Assembly (NCBI GenBank): GCA_016302705.1
Contig: JAEDNC010000006.1
Location: 1 to 17,286, forward strand
DNA: 17,286 nt
DNA from: Bacilli bacterium
GTDB lineage: Bacteria; Bacillota_I; Bacilli_A; RFN20; CAG-826
Reading direction: 5' to 3'
The translations under genes were made by a program, and so were the position numbers. This document shows, piece by piece, positions 7,054 to 14,430 of the stretch; positions within the stretch are counted from its first letter, which is position 1; the number at the start of each line of letters is the position of its first letter. The notes below the pieces were generated by a model. That model had not been told where the DNA came from. It searched no databases and saw only the letters and a list, made by a program, of their open reading frames with translations.

Positions 7054-8999
7054 TGAATAAGAAATTTAAATGGTTATTATTTACCCCATTAGTGTTCTCT
7101 GCTAGCGGAGGACTCACTAGTTGCACTAAAAGCGACAATTATTTACTCTTAAGAGTAATTAACTCTGAAGACTATATTTATCTTCAAGAAGATGATGAAG
7201 AACCAGAAGATTTAGTTATTCAATTTGAGAAGAGCGATGCAGTTGCTGCCTTCTTAGAAGCTAAAGAAGCTGATGGAAAGCATTACGATGGAGTTAGAGT
7301 CATCTATGATACAAGTGACACTAACGAAACCCTTTATAGCGAACTTCAAACAGGCAAATCAAACTATGATTTGATGAACGTCAGTGACTATATGGCTCAA
7401 AAGATTGTCTCAGCCCAAATGGCAGTCCCTTTATATCAAAATGGACTTAGCATTCCAAATTATGAACAATTCTCATCAAGTGGAGAGACAAGTATCAAAT
7501 ATCGTTTAGATAATATTGAAGCAGTTCAAAAAATATATGACGAAAACGAACATAGAGTAGTTAACCATGTTGTTAAGCTAAAAGATTACGCAGTTGGATA
7601 TATGTGGGGTACTTTAGGTATCTTGTTTAACCCAGAATATCCAGGCTTTGGGGATATCCCAAGTGAGACTGTTATCGAAGATATGCAATCAGTAGAAGCG
7701 TTCTGGGACACAAAATATAACAGCACTATTTCTATTAAGAACTCAATGCGTGATACATACGCATTAGGTATCTTATATACCTATAGAGGTGAATTTCAAG
7801 AATTAACAACTAAATACGCTAATAATGAAATTAATTTAGAAGAGTACAAAGCTCAATTCGACTTAATCTTTAACCGCTGTGAAGAAAACCAAGTTAATGA
7901 AGTAAAAGAATCTTTAGAATCTCTTAAGAAAAACATTTTCGGTCTTGAAGTCGATAGTGGTAAGCAAGATATCATCACCAAGAAAATTGGTATCAACCTC
8001 GCTTGGAGTGGTGATGCAGTTTACTCTATGGATCAAGCCGAAGATCCAAACGAAGTATCTGAACCAATCGAACTCTGCTATGCGGTTCCTGAACTCGGCA
8101 GTAACGTTTGGATGGATACATGGATTATGCCTGATTGCGCAAGAAGTGAAGATCAATATGAACTTGCCCATCTCTTCTTAGACTTCTTATCCGATCCTGC
8201 TAATGCAGCCCAAAATATGGAGTATACAGGTTATACCTCTTTCATTGGAGGAGATGATATCCTTTCTTTAGTTAGAGAATGGTATGACGTTAGAGCAGAA
8301 GAAGTCAGTTATACTGACGAAGATGAAAATTCTTATTCCATCTACTCTGTTAACTCTACTGATTATGCATTAATTGATTATGCTGATTGTTTAGCAGATA
8401 GAGATACAGTAAGAAACGATGAAGAGCTTGTTTATTTCATTCCTTATGAAGAAGAAGTGGAACAAGATGGTAAACTCGTTACTGTTACAGTCGAAGAACC
8501 AAAGGACTTAGAAGACTTACTTGCTAATAGTGAAGTTCTTATGATTGAAGATGGCGAAGGTAATGAAGTTCAAAAATTTTATCGCGATCTTCTTATCGTC
8601 AACGATGTCGATAGTGAATATGAAGAAGTCGATTTATCTTATTTCTTCAATGGAACGCTCGACGAATTACAAGACAATATTGACACTGTTTTCTATAGTG
8701 ATTGCTATTTACCATATGAAAACGAAGATGGCACACACAACATTTCTGTAGGCAGACAATTCTTCTGCCAATACCCAACAGAAGAGACATTAAATCGTTG
8801 TGCAGTCATGAAAGATTATGGAGAAAACAATAAATATGTCATGAAGATGTGGGAAAACTTCAAAAGTGACGCTCTTCCTACATGGGCCACAACATTATTT
8901 GTAATAATAATTGTTTCTGGCTTAGGTTTAATTGCCTATTTTGTAGTCAATTCAGTCCTTAAAAAACAACTAAAAAAGAAGAGAAAAGAAAATAAATAA
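7053..8999 (+). CDS. potD: Spermidine/putrescine-binding lipoprotein PotD, enlarged and with a C-terminal membrane helix
   Basis: This is the extracytoplasmic polyamine receptor for PotABC. A lipoprotein signal precedes LTSC with Cys24. PotD-like stretches follow in order: YDLMNVSDYMAQK in the N-lobe, YMWGTLGILFNPEY at the hinge region, NLAWSGDAVYSMDQA, then NVWMDTWIMPDCAR and HLFLDFLSDPANAAQNME with GYTSFI. These match the order in E. coli PotD. The protein is 648 aa against about 350 usual. The excess is mainly a very acidic insert of roughly 150 residues between about 415 and 560, before the closing helix region (YPTEETLNRC onward). The C-terminus is a single membrane helix (about 612-634) and a Lys-rich tail, so both ends appear membrane-tethered. 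The start is the ATG in TAATG, with AGGAGGGG just upstream. Confidence 0.92.
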   Translation: MNKKFKWLLFTPLVFSASGGLTSCTKSDNYLLLRVINSEDYIYLQEDDEEPEDLVIQFEKSDAVAAFLEAKEADGKHYDGVRVIYDTSDTNETLYSELQTGKSNYDLMNVSDYMAQKIVSAQMAVPLYQNGLSIPNYEQFSSSGETSIKYRLDNIEAVQKIYDENEHRVVNHVVKLKDYAVGYMWGTLGILFNPEYPGFGDIPSETVIEDMQSVEAFWDTKYNSTISIKNSMRDTYALGILYTYRGEFQELTTKYANNEINLEEYKAQFDLIFNRCEENQVNEVKESLESLKKNIFGLEVDSGKQDIITKKIGINLAWSGDAVYSMDQAEDPNEVSEPIELCYAVPELGSNVWMDTWIMPDCARSEDQYELAHLFLDFLSDPANAAQNMEYTGYTSFIGGDDILSLVREWYDVRAEEVSYTDEDENSYSIYSVNSTDYALIDYADCLADRDTVRNDEELVYFIPYEEEVEQDGKLVTVTVEEPKDLEDLLANSEVLMIEDGEGNEVQKFYRDLLIVNDVDSEYEEVDLSYFFNGTLDELQDNIDTVFYSDCYLPYENEDGTHNISVGRQFFCQYPTEETLNRCAVMKDYGENNKYVMKMWENFKSDALPTWATTLFVIIIVSGLGLIAYFVVNSVLKKQLKKKRKENK

Positions 9000-9007
9000 A
9001 TCTTTTC

Positions 9008-9036
9008 TTGATAGAAAAAATATGCAGTGATACAAT
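9008..9036 (+). promoter_or_regulatory. Promoter of the Cys-Arg-Pro tRNA cluster
   Basis: TTGATA (9008-9013), 17 bases, then TACAAT (9031-9036) with TG at 9028-9029 as an extended -10 element. Transcription should start about 10-15 bases before tRNA-Cys. This makes the tRNA cluster independent of potABCD. Confidence 0.75.
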
Positions 9037-9054
9037 ACTTATCGCTGCAGATAT

Positions 9055-9129
9055 GGTTCCATAGCCAAGTTGGTAAGGCAGTTGACTGCAACTCAATAAT
9101 CGATGGTTCAAGTCCGTCTGGAACCTCCA
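9055..9129 (+). tRNA. tRNA-Cys (GCA)
   Basis: The acceptor stem GGTTCCA/TGGAACC is perfect, with T as discriminator and an encoded CCA. The D stem is GCC/GGC. The anticodon stem GTTGA/TCAAT encloses loop CTGCAAC with anticodon GCA. The T arm is GATGG-TTCAAGT-CCGTC with one T-G pair. First of three tRNAs in one transcript. Confidence 0.96.
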
Positions 9130-9172
9130 AATCTGTAAATTATCGAGTTGACATAAGTTAGCTCGATACCAC

Positions 9173-9249
9173 GCGCTAGTAGCTCAGTTGGATAGAGTAC
9201 CACACTACGAATGTGGGGGTCATGAGTTCGAATCTTATCTAGCGCGCCA
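9173..9249 (+). tRNA. tRNA-Arg (ACG)
   Basis: The acceptor stem GCGCTAG/CTAGCGC is perfect, with G discriminator and encoded CCA. The D stem is GCTC/GAGT. The anticodon stem CCACA/TGTGG encloses CTACGAA with anticodon ACG (A34 is usually converted to inosine by TadA). The T arm is ATGAG-TTCGAAT-CTTAT. Confidence 0.96.
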
Positions 9250-9254
9250 TTAAT

Positions 9255-9331
9255 CGGGACGTAGCGTAGCTTGGTATCGCGTCTGCTTTGGGAGCAGAAG
9301 GCCGCAGGTTCAAATCCTGTCGTCCCGACCA
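9255..9331 (+). tRNA. tRNA-Pro (TGG)
   Basis: The acceptor stem CGGGACG/CGTCCCG is perfect, with A discriminator and encoded CCA. The anticodon stem TCTGC/GCAGA encloses TTTGGGA with anticodon TGG. The T arm GCAGG-TTCAAAT-CCTGT is canonical. The D stem has only three firm pairs (GCG/CGC). Confidence 0.96.
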
Positions 9332-9345
9332 GGATTTGCTTATAT

Positions 9346-9376
9346 ATACAGTCTTAAATAAGACTGTATTTTTTAT
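9346..9376 (+). terminator. Terminator of the tRNA cluster
   Basis: A stem of 10-11 bp pairs ATACAGTCTT with AAGACTGTAT (arms within 9346-9356 and 9359-9369), with a minimal AAAT loop, followed by TTTTTTATT. It closes the Cys-Arg-Pro transcript and separates it from the opposing gene. Confidence 0.88.
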
Positions 9377-9392
9377 TGCGGCCTTCTTGATC

Positions 9393-10256
9393 TTACCATC
9401 TTTTATTCTTTACCCAAGAGAAAAGTCCTCTCTTATGAGGAAGAGTGCCATCTGAATCTTTGCACATCTCTTCTTCGATTTGATCTAGATATCGAGCAGA
9501 GATGTAATTGTTATAAGCGCTAGAAATGTATTTAATATCTTCTTTCATTTTCGGCCAATATAAGACCAATTTATTCCTTTGATAAGGATTTCGTATCTCC
9601 GTGTCTACATATCGCGCATGCGGCCTGATTAAAAGCGGTCCACAATGAAGGTTTTCAAAGAAAGACCAATCTTTCTTCTCTAAATGAATCATTATTTGCG
9701 CTTTTGTTGCGGTATAACCACTTTCATAATTACCGTGATATATCGCATCCGCAGGAGGAACATCATTAAGCACGCCTTGAAAGATAGCTCTATTAATTAC
9801 TTTTTCAATTATTGGCATTTGATTCAGTTCATCATTCGCCATTCGAATTCTTAATTCTAACCACTTATAGACTTCTCTGTTGTTGTAGCGTTTTTTTCCA
9901 GTGCCTTTCGTGGTTCCATCACCGTATTGGTGAAGGAGAATTGTTTTAAGTGTTTCTTCTGATATGCCTATCGATCTCAAAAACGGGATAAAAGTCTCAA
10001 CCTGCTCTGAGTGAACGATTGTCGCATTGCCGCTTTTCATGGAAACGTATTTCTTCGTGCCTTTGTAAGTGATAACAAAATCCGGTTTTGTGAATTCTAC
10101 GCCATATTCGCATTTAATTACTTCTTCTGGATCAACCACTCCAAATAGCGAGGCTAATAATGAACGCAAGTTAGACGATAGATTTGCTACTTTTTTGTTA
10201 TTTAAGAATTCGATCATCTCATCTTCTCTGAGATAACCTTGGTTTACTGGTGCCAT
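9393..10256 (-). CDS. Unrecognised protein, paralogue A; possible PD-(D/E)XK-fold nuclease
   Basis: This 287-aa protein is homologous over nearly its full length to the product of 15891-16643 (about 40% identical by eye). No membrane segment or signal is present. The most telling region is K57-P-D59, a strand and turn (ITYKG), then Y-V-S72-M-K74, followed by H82, E84 and E87. All are kept in the paralogue at one residue's offset. P-D...S-x-K with a downstream Glu is the permuted active site known from Cfr10I/NgoMIV-type restriction enzymes; function here is inferred. Other shared blocks are GDGTxxGTGxKR (112-123), a PPAD/IPAD turn (167-170) and GPLLxRPHARY (206-216) leading to YWP (233-235). 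The last ~45 residues are absent from the paralogue. The start at 10256 is fixed by AAGGAGG six bases upstream; an open frame to 10364 would add 36 hydrophobic residues. It converges on the tRNA cluster, with no methyltransferase nearby. Confidence 0.85.
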   Translation of the reverse strand: MAPVNQGYLREDEMIEFLNNKKVANLSSNLRSLLASLFGVVDPEEVIKCEYGVEFTKPDFVITYKGTKKYVSMKSGNATIVHSEQVETFIPFLRSIGISEETLKTILLHQYGDGTTKGTGKKRYNNREVYKWLELRIRMANDELNQMPIIEKVINRAIFQGVLNDVPPADAIYHGNYESGYTATKAQIMIHLEKKDWSFFENLHCGPLLIRPHARYVDTEIRNPYQRNKLVLYWPKMKEDIKYISSAYNNYISARYLDQIEEEMCKDSDGTLPHKRGLFSWVKNKRW

Positions 10257-10262
10257 AATGTT

Positions 10263-10269
10263 CCTCCTT
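10263..10269 (-). promoter_or_regulatory. Consensus ribosome site deciding the start of paralogue A
   Basis: AAGGAGG on the minus strand ends six bases before the ATG at 10256. It argues against the upstream in-frame ATG at 10364, which has no comparable site. Confidence 0.85.
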
Positions 10270-10375
10270 ATTAACGAGGCTCCTACGATATAGAGAACCC
10301 CTACATATATATAAAGAGGGCGGAACTTGAGAAAATTTAAAAAAATATTTTTTGAAAAATGCACTTAATTCATAG

Positions 10376-10412
10376 AATTAAAAAAAGAAGGTTTTTTTAT
10401 TCCCCTTCTTTT
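10376..10412 (-). terminator. Terminator of the aldo/keto reductase - membrane protein operon
   Basis: On the minus strand a 9-bp stem pairs AAAAGAAGG (10412-10404) with CCTTCTTTT (10391-10383). The loop is 12 nt and includes the stop codon of the membrane protein, and a T-run continues to about 10380. Confidence 0.72.
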
Positions 10413-10948
10413 CCATTAAATTCTTCTTTAACTTCATCAACTGCTTCGTCTATCTCTTTAGCAGTTTCATCAAGTTCTTTAGCAACATTTGGAAGCTCTT
10501 TGGTAGCTTCTTCTTTAACTTTTTTCTCTTCTTCAATCGCTTCTAAAATAAGAGGAACTGGTTTGTAGTAGTGGTAAATACCTTGAAAGATATATGCACA
10601 TGAGACATAGAAAAACGCAATTGGGATTCCGATTTGATAATATTCATACGCTGGTTGAACAATAAAACCATAAATATCAAACGCGTATAAATATAACGCC
10701 ATAGGAAGCATAATGTATTTATCTAAAAGACATTCTTTTGCTCTTCTTTTTTTGTTAAGCAAAGTCCAGAAGAAGTCAGTGACGAGCCAAGTTGCACCGA
10801 CAAGAGTGACAATCTTGAAAATTAATTGGAAATTATTTCCAATGATAATAACCTTAAGAATTTCTAATATACCAAGAATTAAAAACACTAAGGCAATTAA
10901 AATAAATTCACCCGAATATATAAGTTTGTTTTTCTTTTCAATATCCAT
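10397..10948 (-). CDS. Four-helix membrane protein with charged coiled-coil tail, function unknown
   Basis: This 183-aa product starts at the ATG of a TAATG overlap with the aldo/keto reductase stop codon, with AAGGAG 12 bases upstream. An in-frame ATG at 10984 would add 12 residues inside the upstream gene without a better ribosome site. About four hydrophobic segments are visible in residues 10-135 (starting FILIALVFLILGILEILK). A Lys/Arg-rich loop near 67-75 (NKKRRAKE) separates the first and second pairs. The last ~45 residues are highly charged with heptad-like spacing (EEEKKVKEE, KELDETAKEIDEAVDEVKEEF) and probably form a cytoplasmic coiled coil. I recognise no family. Coupling to the reductase gene is tight, but a shared function is not evident from sequence. 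Confidence 0.8.
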   Translation of the reverse strand: MDIEKKNKLIYSGEFILIALVFLILGILEILKVIIIGNNFQLIFKIVTLVGATWLVTDFFWTLLNKKRRAKECLLDKYIMLPMALYLYAFDIYGFIVQPAYEYYQIGIPIAFFYVSCAYIFQGIYHYYKPVPLILEAIEEEKKVKEEATKELPNVAKELDETAKEIDEAVDEVKEEFNGKEGE

Positions 10949-11808
10949 TACTCGTGATTTCTCCTTTTGTTGAAAACTGGCCATAAAGCATCTTGCCCAT
11001 AATCGACACTGTTAAGCTTCATTAGTTCAATCATGTCTTCTTCTTTAATTTCAAAATCAAGTTTTGTATTAGAAATGATATGTTCTTCTTTAGAAGCTTT
11101 TGGAATAGAAACAGTATCTAATTGAAGAGTAAATTTGATGCATAGTTGAGGAACACTCACCCCATATTTATCCGCCATAAGTTGAATTTTCTTATCATCA
11201 AGAGCGCGACCATGAGCAATTGGGGAATAAGATTCAACAACGATATTATTCTCTATGCAATATTTGACAACATCAACAGGAACTTCTCGAACATGAAGAA
11301 GGATTTGATTAACCATTGGTTTTATTTCGCAGTGATCAATAATATTTTGCAAATCTTTAACAAGGAAATTAGACACTCCAATTGCCTTAACTTTGCCTTC
11401 TTTATATGCTTCTTCTAATGCTTTCCAAACCTCAACATTTTCTTTATAGAACTTCTTTGGACCTCTAAATAAAATCCATGGTTGCGGACAGTGGATTAAA
11501 ATTAAATCAATATAATCAACACCAAGCTTTTTTAATGATTCATCAATTGATGCTTTTGCCTTTTTATAGTTTTTAATTTCCGCCAGCACTTTAGTGGTGA
11601 TATAAATTTCTTCTCTAGGTAAGCCACTTGCTCTAATACCTTCTCCAACCCCAACTTCATTTCCATACGCTTGAGCGGTATCGATGTGACGGTATCCGTT
11701 TCTTAAAGCAATTTCAACGCATTTACCAGCATCTTCATTTTTTATTAACCAAGTTCCATACGCTAAACTTGGAATTGTTTTTCCATTTGATAAAAGTAAT
11801 TCCTTCAT
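10948..11808 (-). CDS. Aldo/keto reductase
   Basis: This is an NADPH-dependent oxidoreductase of the AKR superfamily with a TIM-barrel fold; the substrate is unknown, with AKR5-like bacterial enzymes reducing small aldehydes, ketones or keto-acids. The catalytic tetrad is visible as Asp43 and Tyr48 (HIDTAQAYGNE), Lys73 (ITTKV) and His106 (LILIHCP). The cofactor-side motifs GVSNF and SIPKASKEEHI are present. Length is 286 aa, normal. An AAGAGGA ribosome site and an extended -10 element (TG-T-TAAAAT, minus strand 11840-11832) precede the ATG. It is the first gene of a two-gene leftward operon, its stop overlapping the start of the membrane protein by one base. Confidence 0.93.
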   Translation of the reverse strand: MKELLLSNGKTIPSLAYGTWLIKNEDAGKCVEIALRNGYRHIDTAQAYGNEVGVGEGIRASGLPREEIYITTKVLAEIKNYKKAKASIDESLKKLGVDYIDLILIHCPQPWILFRGPKKFYKENVEVWKALEEAYKEGKVKAIGVSNFLVKDLQNIIDHCEIKPMVNQILLHVREVPVDVVKYCIENNIVVESYSPIAHGRALDDKKIQLMADKYGVSVPQLCIKFTLQLDTVSIPKASKEEHIISNTKLDFEIKEEDMIELMKLNSVDYGQDALWPVFNKRRNHE

Positions 11809-11831
11809 ACTATAAAATCCTCTTAAAGTTC

Positions 11832-11840
11832 ATTTTAACA
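11832..11840 (-). promoter_or_regulatory. Extended -10 promoter of the aldo/keto reductase operon
   Basis: On the minus strand TG-T-TAAAAT (11840-11832) is an extended -10 element. The -35 region (TAAGAT, 11860-11855, 17 bases away) is poor. The AAGAGGA ribosome site lies at 11825-11819. Confidence 0.5.
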
Positions 11841-11867
11841 AATATTCGAAAAATATCTTATATTTCT

Positions 11868-11902
11868 TTGTTAGCAAATAGCAAATGTGCAATAATATTG
11901 CA
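11868..11902 (+). promoter_or_regulatory. Promoter with overlapping palindrome upstream of the zinc-ribbon gene
   Basis: TTGTTA (11868-11873), 17 bases, then AATAAT (11891-11896). The -10 is embedded in an odd-length perfect inverted repeat, TGCAATA-A-TATTGCA (11888-11902), just ahead of the AGGAAAA ribosome site. It could be an operator or simply AT-rich coincidence. Confidence 0.5.
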
Positions 11903-11913
11903 TAGGAAAAAAT

Positions 11914-12351
11914 ATGCCAATCTGTAAGAAATGCCATTCAAGAATTGATAAATTTAACAAAGATAGATGTCCTATCTGTGGTGTTGAAAACCCATTTGAA
12001 GGTGTTACTAGTGATACGATTGAAATTACTTCAACAATCGACACTGATAACTTGAATATCGATTATCACCCAAGAAAGAAATCTACTCTTTTTGTTTTGT
12101 TTGCATGCTTAGGTATTTTTGGTGTTCCATTTTTTTATATTTATAAAAAGGGAATTGGTCTTATTTACTGTTTCTCTAATTTAGTGTTAATCGCTATAAC
12201 AATAACATTATTAACATTATTAACTCCATTAGATCCTTGGGTGAGTATTCTTCTTCCAATTATCTTCTTTGTGTTCGTCAATGTGCTTGTTGGCCTATAT
12301 TTTTATAACAAGCCAAACTTAAAAGACGGTAGAGGAGTTTTCATCGCTTAA
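11914..12351 (+). CDS. Zinc-ribbon membrane protein, function unknown
   Basis: The N-terminal 25 residues form a zinc ribbon with C4-x2-C7 and C19-x2-C22. A polar linker follows. Residues 57-135 are hydrophobic with about three membrane helices (STLFVLFACLGIFGVPFF, then two more). A short Asn/Lys-rich tail ends at residue 145. This zinc ribbon plus membrane-helix layout is common in small Firmicutes/Mollicutes proteins of unknown role. The start is supported by AGGAAAAAAT upstream. The stop codon overlaps rsmE's ATG (TAATG), so the gene is co-translated with an rRNA methyltransferase, but a ribosome-related role is only a guess. Confidence 0.82.
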   Translation: MPICKKCHSRIDKFNKDRCPICGVENPFEGVTSDTIEITSTIDTDNLNIDYHPRKKSTLFVLFACLGIFGVPFFYIYKKGIGLIYCFSNLVLIAITITLLTLLTPLDPWVSILLPIIFFVFVNVLVGLYFYNKPNLKDGRGVFIA

Positions 12352-13064
12352 TGCAAAGATATTTTGCTTCAACATTTAACAATCAAGTCATCTTAGATAA
12401 AGATGATGTTTTTCATTTAACCAAAGTGATGAGAGTTAAATCAGGAGACTATATTGAGATTGTTGATGAAAATCATCGACCTTATCTAGCGGTTGTCGTT
12501 AATGTCAACCCATTAATAATTGAGAAACAAGAACCGATTATCAAAAATAGTGAATTAAATAAAAACGTCACTCTTTTCTTTGGTCTTGCTAAATCAGACA
12601 AAGTTGAATTTGTAATTCAAAAAGCAACTGAATTAGGTGCTTCTTCAGTCATCTTATTCCAAGGGAAAAGATCAGTAGTGAAGTTCTCTAACGAAGACTT
12701 TGAAAGAAAACTTCCAAGATTTAATGCGATTGCTAAAGAAGCAGCGGAGCAATGTCATAGAGAAATCATTCCAGAAATCAAATACATCAAATCTATCAAT
12801 GAAGTAGATAAATATATGTGCGACTTAAATCTTTTTGCATATGAATTAAGCGCTGGATCAACTAATGGCTTTGACGAATTAATAAAATCAAACCTAAATT
12901 CTGTCTCTGTTATTGTTGGTCCAGAAGGTGGTTTCGATGAAAGTGAAGCCAATTATCTTGATAAATTAGGATTTAAACGTGTTTCTTTAGGAAAAAGAAT
13001 TTTAAGATGCGAAACCGCTGCTGTTTACGCTTTGAGCGTATTAGCGTTTAATATTGAGAAATAA
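12351..13064 (+). CDS. rsmE: 16S rRNA (uracil1498-N3)-methyltransferase RsmE
   Basis: This SPOUT-class methyltransferase uses S-adenosylmethionine to methylate N3 of U1498 in 16S rRNA, in the decoding region of the 30S subunit. The N-terminal PUA-like part (MQRYFA, then HLTKVMRVKSGD) and the SPOUT part are both present. Family motifs visible are ATELGASSVILF, AKEAAEQCHRE, the knot-forming IVGPEGGFDESEAN and the C-terminal LGKRILRCETAAVYAL. Length is 237 aa, normal. AGAGGAG (12331-12337) lies 13 bases before the ATG, which overlaps the preceding stop. mtaB follows after two bases; rsmE-mtaB is a conserved pair in Firmicutes. Confidence 0.95.
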   Translation: MQRYFASTFNNQVILDKDDVFHLTKVMRVKSGDYIEIVDENHRPYLAVVVNVNPLIIEKQEPIIKNSELNKNVTLFFGLAKSDKVEFVIQKATELGASSVILFQGKRSVVKFSNEDFERKLPRFNAIAKEAAEQCHREIIPEIKYIKSINEVDKYMCDLNLFAYELSAGSTNGFDELIKSNLNSVSVIVGPEGGFDESEANYLDKLGFKRVSLGKRILRCETAAVYALSVLAFNIEK

Positions 13065-13066
13065 TT

Positions 13067-14323
13067 ATGAAAAGTTATACAACTATTTCTTTAGGCTGCA
13101 AAGTTAATTCTTATGAAATAAGTGCTTTAACTATGCGCTTACAAGAACTGGGCTATGTTGAAGATAAAAATAATCCAACAGTGGCTATTATTAACACTTG
13201 TTCTGTTACTGCAACAGCGGATCAAAAATCTAGACAACACATTCGTAAATTACTTAACAATTATCCAAATGCGATTATTGTTGTTATGGGGTGCTACTCC
13301 CAAGGCCATCATGATTTTATTAAAAATGAAATCAGACCACATATCATCACAGGAACATCAAATAGAGATAAACTCGTAGAACTTATTGAAAACTACTCAA
13401 AGCAAACTCCGATTGATATCACCGAAAAAAATCCAAGATTATATCAATACGAAGAACTTGGAATCACTAATCATTCTGAAAACGTAAGAGCGTACTTAAA
13501 GATTGAAGATGGATGTGATAACTTCTGTAGTTATTGTTTAATTCCTTATCGACGTGGTAGAGCAAGAAGTAGAAGCTACGAAGAAGTAATAAAAGAAGCC
13601 ACTTCTTTAGTGAAAAATGGATATCAAGAGATTGTTCTAACTGGTATTCACGTAGGTGGATACGGAAAAGACTTAGTCAATTATTCTTTCTCTAAACTTG
13701 TAAAAGAACTACTAGATATCAAAGGTTTATATAGATTAAGAATTTCTTCAATAGAAGAAAGCGAAATTGATAACGATTTGATTCAACTAATAAACACGAA
13801 AAACAATTTAGCAAATCATTTCCATATCCCACTTCAATCAGGATGTGACACAGTTCTTAAAAGAATGAACCGTAAATATACATGTGAACAGTTCTTAAAT
13901 AAACTCAAAATCATTAAAGAAGCATGTCCTAATGTTGCTTTAACCACTGATGTTATTGTTGGTTTCCCAGGAGAAACTGATGAAGAATTTGAACAAACAT
14001 ATAAATTCATTCAAAAATGTGGATTTAACATGCTTCATGTCTTCCCATTCTCTTCAAGAGAAGGAACCATTGCCTCACGAATGCCAAATCAAATTGATCC
14101 ACGTATTAAAAAAGAAAGAACTCTTCGCTTAATTGAACTATCAAATAGGTTATGGGATGAATACACAAATAAGTTTATTGGAAAAGAAGTGGAAGTCCTT
14201 ATTGAACAATACGATGAGAAAAACCATCTCAATATTGGCCATACCTCTAATTATTTGGAAGTTAAGATTCCAGATTTAGAAAATAAAGTAGACAAAATAA
14301 TCAAAACCGAATATAAAAGATAA
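13067..14323 (+). CDS. mtaB: tRNA t6A37 methylthiotransferase MtaB
   Basis: This radical-SAM enzyme converts N6-threonylcarbamoyladenosine at position 37 of ANN-decoding tRNAs to its 2-methylthio form. The N-terminal domain supplies one 4Fe-4S cluster through C11 (LGCKVN), C45 (NTCSVT) and C76 (GCYSQ). The radical-SAM cluster uses C150-x3-C154-x2-C157 (CDNFCSYC), followed by IPYRRGRARSR, which is characteristic of MtaB rather than MiaB. TTDVIVGFPGETDEEF lies in the core. The C-terminal TRAM-type domain is rather short, so the protein is 418 aa where 430-450 is common. The ribosome site is weak; the gene starts two bases after rsmE's stop and is presumably coupled to it. No clear terminator follows. 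Confidence 0.94.
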   Translation: MKSYTTISLGCKVNSYEISALTMRLQELGYVEDKNNPTVAIINTCSVTATADQKSRQHIRKLLNNYPNAIIVVMGCYSQGHHDFIKNEIRPHIITGTSNRDKLVELIENYSKQTPIDITEKNPRLYQYEELGITNHSENVRAYLKIEDGCDNFCSYCLIPYRRGRARSRSYEEVIKEATSLVKNGYQEIVLTGIHVGGYGKDLVNYSFSKLVKELLDIKGLYRLRISSIEESEIDNDLIQLINTKNNLANHFHIPLQSGCDTVLKRMNRKYTCEQFLNKLKIIKEACPNVALTTDVIVGFPGETDEEFEQTYKFIQKCGFNMLHVFPFSSREGTIASRMPNQIDPRIKKERTLRLIELSNRLWDEYTNKFIGKEVEVLIEQYDEKNHLNIGHTSNYLEVKIPDLENKVDKIIKTEYKR

Positions 14324-14371
14324 GATACAATCGAGTAAATATAAGAAAATTGAGAAAATGTCCAAAAAGTA

Positions 14372-14401
14372 TTGATTTACTTTCATATAATGAAATATAA
14401 T
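14372..14401 (+). promoter_or_regulatory. rpmF promoter
   Basis: TTGATT (14372-14377), 18 bases, then a perfect TATAAT (14396-14401). A second TATAAT at 14386-14391 is too close to that -35. AGGAGG (14416-14421) follows nine bases before the rpmF ATG. Confidence 0.68.
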
Positions 14402-14430
14402 TATCAGCGACATTTAGGAGGAAATGTATC

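Noticed and set aside
8982..9008. Hairpin AGAAAAGA / TCTTTTCT around the potD stop codon as a terminator
   Set aside because: The stem is nearly all A-T and no T-run follows outside the stem, so termination here is not convincing. The region also supplies the tRNA -35 box.
9296..9387. Ten-base inverted repeat between the tRNA-Pro variable region (AGAAGGCCGC) and 9378-9387
   Set aside because: A 10-bp repeat within 100 bases is expected about once or twice by chance in a window this long, and the terminator lies between the arms.
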